This document shows, piece by piece, positions 43,181 through 51,578 of a stretch of 64,000 nucleotides of DNA (the stretch's first letter is position 1; each line of letters begins with the position of its first letter). The notes below the pieces were generated by a model. The model was given only the letters and a program-made list of their open reading frames with translations. It was not told the origin of the DNA and made no database searches. Where the stretch lies: positions 124,001-188,000 of the forward strand of contig JODU01000002.1 of NCBI GenBank assembly GCA_000720845.1, read 5' to 3'. The stretch is from Kitasatospora aureofaciens (GTDB lineage Bacteria; Actinomycetota; Actinomycetes; Streptomycetales; Streptomycetaceae). A program made the position numbers and the translations under genes.

Positions 43181-43567
43181 GTGCGGCTCGACGAATTCCT
43201 CACCCGGGTCCGAGACCGGGGTGAGTTCCACGGCGACGACGAGGCCGAGCAGGTCGCCACGGCCGTCCTGTGGGTGATCGCGTCCCGCATCCCGCCGGAG
43301 GAGGCCGACGGCCTGGCCCGCGAACTGCCCGCCCCCCTGGACGACGCGCTGCGCCTGGAACGCGGCCGCATCGAGACCTTCGGCCGTGCGGAATTCCTCC
43401 GCAGGGTGGCCCAGCAGACCGGCGCCCGGCCGCGCACCGCCGAATGGGACGCGGGCGCCGTACTGTCCACCCTCGCCGACGCGGTGCCCCGCGAACGCGT
43501 CGACCGGCTGCTGGCCCACCTGCCCGCCGACTGCGCCGACCTCTTCGGCGGCCCGGCACCCCACTGA
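43181..43567 (+). CDS. DUF2267 domain protein
   Basis: A 128-residue protein of the DUF2267 family: MRLDEFLTRVRDRGEFHGDDEAEQVATAVLWVIASRIPPEEADGLARELPAPL has the repeated helical pattern in which a similar second unit, EFLRRVAQQTGARPRTAEWDAGAVLSTLADAVPRERVDRLLAHLPADCADLF, follows. Function unknown. GTG start preceded by AAGGAGG. Probably cotranscribed with the glycosyltransferase and DUF1360 genes. Confidence 0.88.
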   Translation: MRLDEFLTRVRDRGEFHGDDEAEQVATAVLWVIASRIPPEEADGLARELPAPLDDALRLERGRIETFGRAEFLRRVAQQTGARPRTAEWDAGAVLSTLADAVPRERVDRLLAHLPADCADLFGGPAPH

Positions 43568-43608
43568 GCAGCGCCCGGAGACGGGCCACCGAGACCGAGG
43601 AGGCATCC

Positions 43609-44100
43609 ATGACGGACGTCGAGCAGCGCTACGCGGACGGGGAGGAGGCCCCCCTCGTCGGATACGCGGCGCTCGCGGCGACCTTCGCGGCCACCGCCGG
43701 CGTGTTCGCGGTGACGGTGCGGCGCCGCGGGGTCCGGCTCCCCGACACCGTCCCCGGCTGGGACGTGGCCCTGCTGGGCACGGCGACGTTCAAGGCCTCC
43801 CGGCTGCTCACCAAGGACAAGGTCACCAGCTTCCTGCGGGCGCCGTTCACCCACCGCGAGCGGCAGGGCAACGCGAACGAGGTCATGGACGCCGGGCGCG
43901 GTACCGGTCTGCGCCGCGCCGTGGGCGACCTGATCTCCTGCCCGTTCTGCACCTCGGCCTGGGTGGCCGGCGGGCTCGTGGGCACCTACGCCGTGGCGCC
44001 CCGGGCGGCGCGGCTGGTGTGCGCGGGCCTGAGCGCGGTCGTGGTGTCGGACTGGCTGCAGTACGCGTGGAGCCTGACCGCGCAGAAGGCCGAGGAATGA
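43609..44100 (+). CDS. DUF1360 family membrane protein
   Basis: A 163-residue protein with an N-terminal helix GYAALAATFAATAGVFAVTV and a C-terminal one, AARLVCAGLSAVVVSDWLQYAWS. The DUF1360 hallmarks ATFKASRLLTKDKVTSFLRAPFT and VGDLISCPFCTSAWVAGGLVGTYA lie between; the CPFC pair is strictly conserved and could be redox-active or metal-binding. Function unknown. The ATG follows GAGGAGGCATCC. Confidence 0.88.
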   Translation: MTDVEQRYADGEEAPLVGYAALAATFAATAGVFAVTVRRRGVRLPDTVPGWDVALLGTATFKASRLLTKDKVTSFLRAPFTHRERQGNANEVMDAGRGTGLRRAVGDLISCPFCTSAWVAGGLVGTYAVAPRAARLVCAGLSAVVVSDWLQYAWSLTAQKAEE

Positions 44101-44121
44101 TCAGCTGACCGCCCAACCGGG

Positions 44122-44148
44122 CGACCGCCGGGCCGGACCGGGCGGTCG
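44122..44148. terminator. Hairpin between convergent DUF1360 and DUF5997 genes
   Basis: CGACCGCC (44122-44129) pairs with GGCGGTCG (44141-44148) across an 11-nt loop. There is no U tract, as is common for Streptomyces terminators. It lies 22 bp after the DUF1360 stop and could serve both convergent genes. Confidence 0.5.
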
Positions 44149-44149
44149 G

Positions 44150-44196
44150 TCACCGAGGAGGCCGGCACCGGCGAAGCCCGTCACCGAGGAGGCCGG
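44150..44196. repeat. 16-bp direct repeat at the end of the DUF5997 gene
   Basis: TCACCGAGGAGGCCGG occurs at 44150-44165 and again at 44181-44196, right against the DUF5997 stop. It looks like a local duplication. No function is apparent. Confidence 0.6.
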
Positions 44197-44595
44197 TCAG
44201 TCGCGCTCGGCGCGCTCCGCCCGCTCGGCGTGCAGCTTCTTCACCCGGGCCGCCTCCTTGCGCACGTCGGCCTGGACCGCCTGTTCCCGCTCCAGCCACT
44301 CCGGACGCTCCTGCTTCAGCGCCTCGATCTGCTCCGTGGTGAGCGGCTCGGTGATCCCGCCCCGGTGCAGACCCGCGATGGAGACGCCCAGCTTGGCGGC
44401 CACCACCGGCCGCGGGTGCGGACCGTCGCGCCGCAGCTCGCGCAGCCACGCGGGCGGGTCCGTCTGGAGCGCGTTCAGCTCGGCGCGCGTGACGACGCCC
44501 TCCCGGAACTCGGCGGGTGTGGCTTCGAGGTACACACCCAGCTTCTTCGCCGCGGTCGCGGGCTTCATGGTCTGGGTGTTCTGGTGCGACGTCAT
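44197..44595 (-). CDS. DUF5997 family protein
   Basis: A 132-residue soluble protein. MKPATAAKKLGVYLEATPAEFREGVVTRAELNALQTDPPAWLRELRRDGPHPRPVVAAKLGVSIAGLHRGGI is the DUF5997 core. It has two helix-turn-helix-like KLGV segments. The C terminus is a charged coiled-coil-like helix (ERPEWLEREQAVQADVRKEAARVKKLHAERAERAERD). It often lies head-to-head with the LysR-effector-domain gene, as here, and the two may act together. The ATG at 44595 gives an N terminus with an internal Met at residue 10. Confidence 0.85.
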   Translation of the reverse strand: MTSHQNTQTMKPATAAKKLGVYLEATPAEFREGVVTRAELNALQTDPPAWLRELRRDGPHPRPVVAAKLGVSIAGLHRGGITEPLTTEQIEALKQERPEWLEREQAVQADVRKEAARVKKLHAERAERAERD

Positions 44596-44653
44596 GCGGT
44601 CAAGGGTATCGATCGTGTGAGTGGCTCCCGACCACGCCCGGTAACCTGGCGGC

Positions 44654-45448
44654 GTGACAGGCTCGGAAGCTCCCCCCTCGTTCCGGCTCGCGTACGTCCC
44701 GGGGGTGACGCCCGACAAATGGGTGCGCATCTGGAACGAGCGGCTGCCGGACGTCCCCCTCGCCCTGACCCAGGTGACCGCCGCGGAGGCGGACGGTGTC
44801 CTGCTCGGCCGCGACGCCGACGCCGGGCTCGTACGGCTGCCCGTCGACCGTACGGCGCTCAGCGCCATCCCCCTCTACACCGAGACGACGGTCGTGCTGA
44901 TCCCGAGGGACCACCTCGTCACCGCTGCCGACGAGGTGACCGTCGGGGACCTCGCCGACGAGATCGTGCTGCACCCGCTGGACGACGTCCTCGACTGGGA
45001 GCGGCTGCCGGGCAGGCCCGCCCTGGAGCGCCCGGCCACCACCGCGGACGCCGTCGAACTGGTGGCGGCCGGGATCGGTGTGCTGCTCGTGCCCCTGTCG
45101 CTGGCCCGCCTGCACCACCGCAAGGACCTCACGTACCGCACGGTCACGGACGCTCCCGAGTCGAGCGTCGCCCTGTCCTGGCCCGAGGACGCGCACACGG
45201 ACCACGTCGAGGACTTCATCGGGATCGTCCGGGGCCGGACCGTCAACAGCACCCGGGGCAGGCAGCCCGAACCGGCACGCTCCAAGGGCGGGAAGCAGAC
45301 CTCCGCGAAGCAGACCTCCGCGAAGCAGACCTCCGGGAAGCAGACCGGGGGCGCCCGGCGCGGCACCGGGGGCAGCCACCGGGGCGCGAGCGGCGGCAAG
45401 GGCAAGGGCAAGAGCGGCGGACAGGGCGGCAGGACGCGCCGGCGCTGA
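44654..45448 (+). CDS. Stand-alone LysR substrate-binding domain protein with basic repeat tail
   Basis: A 264-residue protein that begins directly in a LysR effector fold: SFRLAYVPGVTPDKWVRIWNERLPDVPLALTQVTAAEADGVLLGRDADAGLVRLPVD, then TTVVLIPRDH, DAVELVAAGIGVLLVPLSLARLHH. It has no N-terminal winged helix. From about residue 205 it becomes a Lys/Gly/Ser tail with three KQTSA/G units coded by a 15-bp tandem repeat (45293-45337), ending RTRRR. The tail could bind nucleic acid non-specifically. Function unknown. It is divergent from the DUF5997 gene. Confidence 0.85.
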   Translation: MTGSEAPPSFRLAYVPGVTPDKWVRIWNERLPDVPLALTQVTAAEADGVLLGRDADAGLVRLPVDRTALSAIPLYTETTVVLIPRDHLVTAADEVTVGDLADEIVLHPLDDVLDWERLPGRPALERPATTADAVELVAAGIGVLLVPLSLARLHHRKDLTYRTVTDAPESSVALSWPEDAHTDHVEDFIGIVRGRTVNSTRGRQPEPARSKGGKQTSAKQTSAKQTSGKQTGGARRGTGGSHRGASGGKGKGKSGGQGGRTRRR

Positions 45449-45480
45449 TCCCACGGACCCGGACTCCCGGCCTCGACGCG

Positions 45481-46221
45481 TCAGCGGACCGTCGGGCTCG
45501 GCGTCGGCGCGGAGGTGTTCACCTCGAGGCCGGGCGGCGCGGTGAGCGAGAGCACCGGTTCGCCGGGCTGCGGAGCCGGTGGCGTGAGCTGCGCCTTGGG
45601 CAGGTTCGGCGGGGCGGTCTGCTGGAAGTTGACCTGGTCGAAGTTGACCAGCCCGGTCTTCTCCAGCACGGTGATGTGGTCCAGGACGGTGTCGTTGGCC
45701 TGGTCGGCGAGCTGCCGCACCAGGGAGTTCTTGGTGTTGGCGCGGATGTTGGCGATGGCCGGGAAGATCTGGCCGTGGGTGATCCGCATGATGTTGACCG
45801 CGGTGGTGTCGAACTGCTTGCCCGTCGTGCCGTTCACGGTCGACACGAACTGCTGCTGCTGCGGCGAGGCCAGATTGGGCAGGGTGATGCCCAGCTCCGG
45901 CGCGATCCTGCGGCACGTGGCGTCCAGCCGGGAGTGGCCGACGACCAGGTGCTCCCCGGCCTCCCGCATCTCCGGCGTCGTCCCCCGCTCCATGGCCATC
46001 AGCCCGAGCGGGTGCTCCCACAGCCCCGCGGCCCGCACCTTCACCACGAAGTCCCGGTCCTGCTCGGTGAGCGGCCCGTACCGCGTGTTGGTGACGACCC
46101 GGGCCTGGTCACTGCCCGCGTTCTGCACCCCGAGCATGGTCGGGTAGGCGAGTGCGGTGAGGGTGAGGACCAGGGCACCGGCCACGAAGGCGGTCCCTGC
46201 CGTGGTGCGCGTGATGCGCAT
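45481..46221 (-). CDS. DUF4142 domain secreted or membrane-anchored protein
   Basis: A 246-residue exported protein: MRITRTTAGTAFVAGALVLTLTALA is a signal or anchor. The DUF4142 helical domain follows: LTEQDRDFVVKVRAAGLWEHPLGLMAMERGTTPEMREAGEHLVVGHSRLDATCR, and later DTTAVNIMRITHGQIFPAIANIRANTKNSLVRQLADQANDTVLDHITVLEKTGLV. DUF4142 is ferritin-like in pattern; role unknown. The tail is Pro/Thr-rich. ATG at 46221 follows GGAGGCACG, so the upstream in-frame ATG at 46254 is not used. Confidence 0.9.
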   Translation of the reverse strand: MRITRTTAGTAFVAGALVLTLTALAYPTMLGVQNAGSDQARVVTNTRYGPLTEQDRDFVVKVRAAGLWEHPLGLMAMERGTTPEMREAGEHLVVGHSRLDATCRRIAPELGITLPNLASPQQQQFVSTVNGTTGKQFDTTAVNIMRITHGQIFPAIANIRANTKNSLVRQLADQANDTVLDHITVLEKTGLVNFDQVNFQQTAPPNLPKAQLTPPAPQPGEPVLSLTAPPGLEVNTSAPTPSPTVR

Positions 46222-46333
46222 CGTGCCTCCTGGGGCGAAGACAGGCTCGGACACCAGGGGGTACGGATACGGAAGGCGATCTGATCACCGCCTCGGGCAA
46301 AACCTCGCGACCCGAGGCGCGCTCCGTCTCACC

Positions 46334-47038
46334 TCAGGAGACGCGCGCCGTCCGCGCGAGCCAGTCGTGCGCCGCCCGCGCGGTGAACTCCTCCTGGCCC
46401 CCGCGCACCAGCAGCCCCGCGGTGGCGAACTCCGGGGCGTCGGCCTGGGCCGCGACGTACGGGATCGCGATGCACCGCATTCCGGCGGCGTACGCGGCGG
46501 CGGCACCGGGAGCGGCGTCCTCCAGGACCACGCAGCGGGCCGGTTCCGCGCCCAGCCTGCGGGCCGCCTCCAGGAAGACGTCGGGGGCGGGCTTGCCCCG
46601 CGCCACCTCGTCGGCCGAGACGACCGTGCCCAGGTGCGCGTCCAGGCCGGTGCGGGCCAGGATCGCCGCGATCGCCTCGGGCGACGAACCCGAGGCCACC
46701 GCCATCGGTACGCCCTCGCCCGCCAGCAGTTCGACGAACTTGCGCATCTCGGGGTACGCGCGGGCCGAGCCGCGGGCGAGCCCCAGGTAGTGGCGGTTCT
46801 TGACGGCGAGCAGTTCCTCGACCGTGGCCCGCAGCCCGTACCGCCGCTTCCAGTCGGCGACCGTCTCCCGGGTGCTGATGCCCACGTACGCCTCGTGGTC
46901 GGCCCAGGTGAAGTCCGTGACGCCGTACTCGGCGAGGGTGCGCCGGCCCGCTTCGTAGTAGTTCGGCTCGCTGTCCACGAGGGTTCCGTCGAGGTCGAAG
47001 ATGACCGAGATGCCGTCAAGCGTGCCCATGGTGCTCAT
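46334..47038 (-). CDS. HAD-superfamily phosphatase (beta-phosphoglucomutase-like)
   Basis: A 234-residue HAD enzyme. ISVIFDLDGTLVDSEPNYYEAGRRTL is motif I with nucleophile Asp (about residue 15). PMAVASGSSPEAIAAIL is motif II with Ser, ARGKPAPDVFLEAARRLG motif III with Lys, and CVVLEDAAPGAAAAYAAGMRCIAI motif IV. The cap is helical, as in subclass I beta-phosphoglucomutase/phosphatases. Substrate unknown, likely a sugar phosphate. It starts 20 bp after the AsnC regulator stop, so the two are probably cotranscribed. Confidence 0.88.
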   Translation of the reverse strand: MSTMGTLDGISVIFDLDGTLVDSEPNYYEAGRRTLAEYGVTDFTWADHEAYVGISTRETVADWKRRYGLRATVEELLAVKNRHYLGLARGSARAYPEMRKFVELLAGEGVPMAVASGSSPEAIAAILARTGLDAHLGTVVSADEVARGKPAPDVFLEAARRLGAEPARCVVLEDAAPGAAAAYAAGMRCIAIPYVAAQADAPEFATAGLLVRGGQEEFTARAAHDWLARTARVS

Positions 47039-47058
47039 GGCGTCCAGGATGCCAAGGA

Positions 47059-47535
47059 TCATCTGCGGGCCGAGCGCCCGATCGACTCCACGAGCGGGAG
47101 CAGCCGGTGCGGCACCCGCTCGCGCAACGCCACCTCGCTGCGGGTGCGCACCACACCGGGCAGGCTGATCAGCTTCTGCACCACGTCCTCCAGGTGCGCG
47201 TTGTCGCGGGCCACGACGCGGGTCAGCAGGTCCCCGCCGCCCGTGATGGAGAAGGCCTCGACGATCTCCGGCACCGCCGCCAGCGCCTCGCCCACCTCGT
47301 CCAGACGGCCCTGGGTGACCTCGATGTGCACGAACGCGAGTACCGGGTGACCCAGCGCGGCGGGGGAGAGGGACGGAGCGGCACCGGTGATCACACCGTC
47401 CCGCTCCATACGGTCCAGCCGGGCCTGGAGGGTGCCCCGGGCGATCCCGAGGAGGCGGGCGTACTCCCGCACGCTGGTGCGCGGCTGCTCCAGCAGCAGC
47501 CGCAGGATGCGGGTGTCCAGCTCGTCGACGGCCAT
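47059..47535 (-). CDS. Lrp/AsnC family transcriptional regulator
   Basis: A 158-residue protein. DELDTRILRLLLEQPRTSVREYARLLGIARGTLQARLDRMERDGVI is the Lrp HTH. The RAM effector domain follows: LAFVHIEVTQGRLDEVGEALAAVPEIVEAFSITGGGDLLTRVVARDNAHLEDVVQKLISLPGVVRTRSEVAL. It likely senses an amino acid. Target unknown; it is upstream of the HAD phosphatase and divergent from the FUSC gene. Confidence 0.92.
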   Translation of the reverse strand: MAVDELDTRILRLLLEQPRTSVREYARLLGIARGTLQARLDRMERDGVITGAAPSLSPAALGHPVLAFVHIEVTQGRLDEVGEALAAVPEIVEAFSITGGGDLLTRVVARDNAHLEDVVQKLISLPGVVRTRSEVALRERVPHRLLPLVESIGRSARR

Positions 47536-47672
47536 GGCGGGTGCGGCCCCCTCTCGTCGGCCATTGGCCCTCCGATGGCCGCAGGCATCCGGCGATCACT
47601 GTACCAATGGCTCACTCTGCCAGCAGCCTGTTGAGCCAGTGGTGGCGAAGATGCTCCCATAGGGGTATCGAT

Positions 47673-47699
47673 GGCGCTGCGGACCCCGCGGCGCCTTTT
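47673..47699 (+). terminator. Hairpin followed by TTTT upstream of the FUSC gene
   Basis: GGCGC (47673-47677) pairs with GCGCC (47691-47695), with CGG/CCG pairing inside, and is followed directly by TTTT. It lies about 55 bp before the GTG at 47754, in the leader. It may be an attenuator or simply a structured leader. Confidence 0.35.
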
Positions 47700-47753
47700 G
47701 CGTGCGGTGACTTCATGGCCGGTGGGCGAGAGCGAGCGAGGGGGCGGTAGTCA

Positions 47754-49244
47754 GTGCTGAAGAAGGTGTTCGTGAGCCCGGACCCGGGACGGTCCCGGCT
47801 GCGGTTCGCCGCCCGGGCCGTCCTCGGCATCGGGCTGGCCGTCGTGGTGTGCGCTCTGGCCGGGACCTCCCTGGTCGGCGCGATCACCGGCGGTCTCGCC
47901 GCCCTGCTCGCGCTCTTCACCGTCACCGACGCCACCGTGCGCGGCCAGGCCGTCACCACCGCGCTGCTGCCGGTCACCGGGCTGCCCGTGCTGACCGCCG
48001 CCGCCGCGCTGCACGACCTCCCGGTGGCCCGCGACCTCACCTTCCTCGCCGTCGTCGGCGCGGGCGTGTACGCGCGCCGCTGGGGCCCGCGCGGGCACAG
48101 CCTCGGCGTCTTCGCCTTCATGACCTTCTTCATCGCCCAGTTCCTGCACGCGACCACGGACCGGCTGCCCGAGATGTTCGCCGCCGTCCTGCTGTCCGTG
48201 GCCGCCGCCGCGGCGGTGCGGTTCGGCCTGTGGTGCTACGAGCGCCGCCGTCCCGCGCCCGCCGTTCCCGCGCCGCCGCCAGGCACCGGGCTGGCCCGCA
48301 TCACCACCCGGCAGGCCGTGCAGGCCACCGCGGGCGCCGGTTTCGCCCTGGTCGTGGGACAGCTGGTGTCCGGCGACCGCTGGTACTGGGCCGTCGGCGC
48401 GACCTGGTGGGTGTTCGTCAACACCACCTCGCGCGGCGAGACGCTGGTGCGCGGCTTCCGCCGGGTCCTCGGGACGGTCGTCGGCATCGGCCTGGGCTTC
48501 CTGATCGCCGTACCGGTGGCCGGGTCCCCGGTCCCCACCGCCGTGCTGGCCGCAGCCTGCGTCTTCGGCATCTTCTACACCGCCGCGGTCTCCTACACCT
48601 GGATGATGCTCTGCGTGACCCTGCTCGCCGAGCTGCTCTACGGCCTCCTGGGCGTCCTCAGTCCCGGTCTGCTCGCCCTGCGGATCGCCGAGACCGGCGT
48701 GGGCGCGCTCGGCGCCGCGCTCGCGGTGCTCTTGGTCCTGCCCGTCACCACGCACGCCGTCACCGACGTCTGGATCCAGCGCGCCCTGCGGTGCGTGCAC
48801 GCGTGCACGGCGGAAGCCGCCGCCCGCCTCGCCGGAACCGAGGGCGCCGACCCGGCGCCGCGCGTGGCGGAACTGGAGCAGCTGCTGGGCCGGGTACGCC
48901 TCTCGGTCGCCCCGCTCGTGCACCCGCTGAGCCCGATGCACGGCCGCAGGCGGCGGGCCCGCCGCGTCCTCGACCTGCTCGACGACTGCGCCCGGGAGAT
49001 CCGCGGCCTGGTCGCCGTCGCCGCCGACCCCGAAGCCTCGCACGACGCACGGTTGGCCGCCGCCTGCTGGCGCGTCGAGGCCGCGGTCGAGGCGCTCACC
49101 GGCGGGGGAGCCGTCCCGGCTCGCGCGGGCGGGCCTCGCGCCGCCGAACCCGCGCTGGCCCACCTGCACGACCTGGAACACGCCCTCGCCGAACTCGCCG
49201 CGCCCCTGCGTGGCCGTTCCGGTTCGCGGCTGGCCGACGCCTGA
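47754..49244 (+). CDS. FUSC family membrane protein
   Basis: A 496-residue protein with two sets of membrane helices. The first (about 18-165) includes AVLGIGLAVVVCALAGTSLVGAITGGLAALLALFTV. The second (about 180-335) includes ALVVGQLVSGDRWYWAVGATWWVFVNTTSRGETLVRGFRRVLGTVVGIGLGFL, the FUSC signature with WxxxTxW and the R/G-rich loop. A cytoplasmic helical C-terminal domain follows. It is related to aromatic acid exporters such as AaeB; substrate unknown. GTG start at 47754. Confidence 0.87.
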   Translation: MLKKVFVSPDPGRSRLRFAARAVLGIGLAVVVCALAGTSLVGAITGGLAALLALFTVTDATVRGQAVTTALLPVTGLPVLTAAAALHDLPVARDLTFLAVVGAGVYARRWGPRGHSLGVFAFMTFFIAQFLHATTDRLPEMFAAVLLSVAAAAAVRFGLWCYERRRPAPAVPAPPPGTGLARITTRQAVQATAGAGFALVVGQLVSGDRWYWAVGATWWVFVNTTSRGETLVRGFRRVLGTVVGIGLGFLIAVPVAGSPVPTAVLAAACVFGIFYTAAVSYTWMMLCVTLLAELLYGLLGVLSPGLLALRIAETGVGALGAALAVLLVLPVTTHAVTDVWIQRALRCVHACTAEAAARLAGTEGADPAPRVAELEQLLGRVRLSVAPLVHPLSPMHGRRRRARRVLDLLDDCAREIRGLVAVAADPEASHDARLAAACWRVEAAVEALTGGGAVPARAGGPRAAEPALAHLHDLEHALAELAAPLRGRSGSRLADA

Positions 49245-49380
49245 CCCGTCCCGCCCGGCGCCCCTGCGACACCCGTTTGGTCTAGACCGCACGTGATCGA
49301 CTGCTACCGTCGCTCCGGGGCGGACGATCAGGGTCGGCCCTCCACGCGGCGCAGGACGAAGCGGGACGAGAGGGGCAGCG

Positions 49381-50421
49381 GTGACGGACGGCGGCAGGCG
49401 GCAGCGGCGGGCATACATCGGGTCGTTCACGGCGGCCGGCGGCCCCGGGATCCTGACGGCGACCGTCGCCCCCGACAGCGGCGCCCTCACGGTCGTGAGC
49501 GGCACGGACGGGCCGGCCGACCCCTCCTACCTGGCCCTGGCGCCCGACGGGGACACCCTTTACGCCGTCAGCGAGACAGCCGAGGGAGCCGTGGCCGCCT
49601 ACCGGGTGAGCGGGGACAGGCCCGAGCCCGCCGGGCGGCCGGTGCCCGTCGAGGGTGACGGACCGACCCACCTCAGCCTGTACGCCGGGCACGTGCTGAC
49701 CGCCAACTACGGCTCCGGCACCGTCACCGCCGTACCGGTCCGCCCCGACGGCACCCTCGCCCGCTCCGCGTCCGGCGTCCTGCGGCACACCGGCTCCGGC
49801 CCGCACGCACAGCGGCAGCAGGGACCGCACGCCCACCAGGTGCGGCCCGATCCCGGCGGGCGGTGGGCCGTCAGCGTGGACCTCGGCACCGACTCCGTAC
49901 GGGTCTGCACCCTCGCGGACGGCGCCCCCGTGGTGCACCGGGAGATCGCCCTGCGGCCGGGGTCGGGACCGCGGCACCTGGCCTTCCACCCGGACGGCTC
50001 CCACGCCTACGTCCTCAACGAACTGGCACCCACCGTCACCGTCTGCCACTGGGACGCCGCCGACGGCGCGCTCAAGCCCCTCACCGAGGTGCCGGTCCTG
50101 CCGGGAGCCCCGGCGGGCGACGCCTACCCCTCCGGGATCGCCGTCTCGCCCGACGGCCGCTTCGTGTGGACCGCCACCCGCGGGGAGGACGTGCTGTCCG
50201 TGCTCGTCGTGGAGCCCGACGGGCTGCGGCTGTCCGCCACCGTGCCCTGCGGCGGACACTGGCCCCGCGACATCACCGTGTCGGACGGCTTCCTGTACGC
50301 GGCCAACGAACGCTCCGGAGACGTGACCTGGTTCGCCCTGGACCCCGCCACCGGCATCCCCCGCCGCACCGGCTCCCTCGCGGTCCCGGCAGCCTCCTGC
50401 GTCATCCTCGCCCCCGCGTAA
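49381..50421 (+). CDS. Lactonase-type beta-propeller protein (YbhE/Pgl family)
   Basis: A 346-residue seven-bladed propeller of the 6-phosphogluconolactonase YbhE-type. RAYIGSFTAAGGPGILTATVAPDSGALTVV starts blade 1. GPTHLSLYAGHVLTANYGSGTVTAVPV, GPHAHQVRPDPGGRWAVSVDLGTDSVRV, GSGPRHLAFHPDGSHAYVLNEL and GGHWPRDITVSDGFLYAANERSGDVTWF are successive blades with family-conserved His/Asn. Whether it is a lactonase in vivo is unproven. GTG start at 49381. It ends at a strong bidirectional terminator. Confidence 0.87.
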   Translation: MTDGGRRQRRAYIGSFTAAGGPGILTATVAPDSGALTVVSGTDGPADPSYLALAPDGDTLYAVSETAEGAVAAYRVSGDRPEPAGRPVPVEGDGPTHLSLYAGHVLTANYGSGTVTAVPVRPDGTLARSASGVLRHTGSGPHAQRQQGPHAHQVRPDPGGRWAVSVDLGTDSVRVCTLADGAPVVHREIALRPGSGPRHLAFHPDGSHAYVLNELAPTVTVCHWDAADGALKPLTEVPVLPGAPAGDAYPSGIAVSPDGRFVWTATRGEDVLSVLVVEPDGLRLSATVPCGGHWPRDITVSDGFLYAANERSGDVTWFALDPATGIPRRTGSLAVPAASCVILAPA

Positions 50422-50443
50422 CGCCGCTGCCGGCCGACCGTGC

Positions 50444-50483
50444 GTGAAGGGGCCCGCTCCCGTCCCGGAGCGGGCCCCTTCAC
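50444..50483. terminator. Strong bidirectional terminator (17-bp perfect stem)
   Basis: Bases 50444-50460 pair perfectly with 50467-50483 around the 6-nt loop CGTCCC. The stem includes GGGGCCCGCTCC / GGAGCGGGCCCC. It is placed between the convergent propeller gene and CbiX-like gene, 20-30 bp from each stop. T-rich tails are absent. Confidence 0.8.
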
Positions 50484-50513
50484 CTACGCCTGAACGCGCG
50501 AGCGCACGCGTGC

Positions 50514-51440
50514 CTACCGAACCGGCGCCCCCTGCGCCTGCTGCGGCGAGATCCCGAGCGCCGTCGTGTACTTGGCCAGCGCCAGCTTGCCGATCGCCGG
50601 GTACGGGCCGAGCGGCTCGGCGGTGGAGCAGCCCGCCTCCTTGGCCGCCTCCTCCAGCACGGAAGCCTCGATCTCCGGGCCGATCAGATACGGCGCGAGC
50701 GCCAACTGCTGGGAGCCCGAGGAACGCAGCTGCTCGGCCACGGACGCGATCGAGCCCTCCTCGTCCAGCGCCGCCGCTATCACCGGCACGGCGAGACGCG
50801 CGGCCAGCAGCATGCCGGTGATCCCGGCCGCCTGGACGGCCTCGTCACCGCCCACGGAGGCCAGGATGATGCCGTCCGCGGCGGTCGCCACGGTGAACAG
50901 ACGGGCGCGGTCGGCACGGGCGAGACCGGCCTCGGAGAGCCGCACGTGCAGGGCCTCGGCCAGCAGCGGGTGCGGACCGAGCACATCGGTCAGCTCGGCC
51001 GCGATCTTGCTGTCCATCACCGCCTGCCGGATCCGGCGCAGCAGCGCGTTGTCCGGCCCCGCGAGCAGCGGCACGACGACCGCGACGGGGCCCTCGGGCT
51101 CCTTCACGTCCAGTCCCGCGGCGCGCGCCTGCTCGAAGCGGGCGGCGCGCTCCTCGGCGGCCCGGACGAGCACGCTGGTCAGCGAGGGGAACTCGGCGTC
51201 GTCGTCCCCGTCGAGGTGGCCGATCCGGGCGTCGAGCCCGGGCAGCTCGGAACGGGCGATGCTGATGACCTCGTCGGCGAGGCTCCGGGTGGCGCTACTG
51301 GGCGTCCCCGGCACCGCGAGGACGAGCGCCGGCGCGCCCTCGGGAGCCACCAGGGGTTCGGGACGGCGGTGCCGTCCGGGCTGGCGGGGGCGCGGCATTC
51401 GTACTGGCAGGCCGGACGCGGGCCCAGTGGGGGAGCTCAT
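50514..51440 (-). CDS. CbiX/sirohydrochlorin chelatase-like protein lacking the metal histidines
   Basis: A 308-residue protein with the two-half CbiX fold: PALVLAVPGTPSSATRSLADEV, then VAVVVPLLAGPDNALLRRIRQAV, DVLGPHPLLAEALHVRL, and a second half starting GIILASVGGDEAVQAAG with VPVIAAALDEEGSIASVAEQL and LALAPYLIGPEIEASVLEEAAKEAG. In active chelatases the start is AHGSR and the middle is PLFLxxGxH. Here both histidines are replaced (VPGT; PLLAGPDN), so chelation is doubtful. The ATG at 51440 is used; there is a Pro/Arg-rich N terminus. Confidence 0.75.
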   Translation of the reverse strand: MSSPTGPASGLPVRMPRPRQPGRHRRPEPLVAPEGAPALVLAVPGTPSSATRSLADEVISIARSELPGLDARIGHLDGDDDAEFPSLTSVLVRAAEERAARFEQARAAGLDVKEPEGPVAVVVPLLAGPDNALLRRIRQAVMDSKIAAELTDVLGPHPLLAEALHVRLSEAGLARADRARLFTVATAADGIILASVGGDEAVQAAGITGMLLAARLAVPVIAAALDEEGSIASVAEQLRSSGSQQLALAPYLIGPEIEASVLEEAAKEAGCSTAEPLGPYPAIGKLALAKYTTALGISPQQAQGAPVR

Positions 51441-51578
51441 GGCGCCGCATGTTACTGGTTTCCGGGGTTTCCCTGTTCGGGGAGGGTGCGGGTGAGCGGT
51501 ATCCGTCCGGTTTTGTCTGATGAGTGATGTACGGATCGGCCGACATCGGCACGATTCACCTCGTCGGCCGACCACTTC

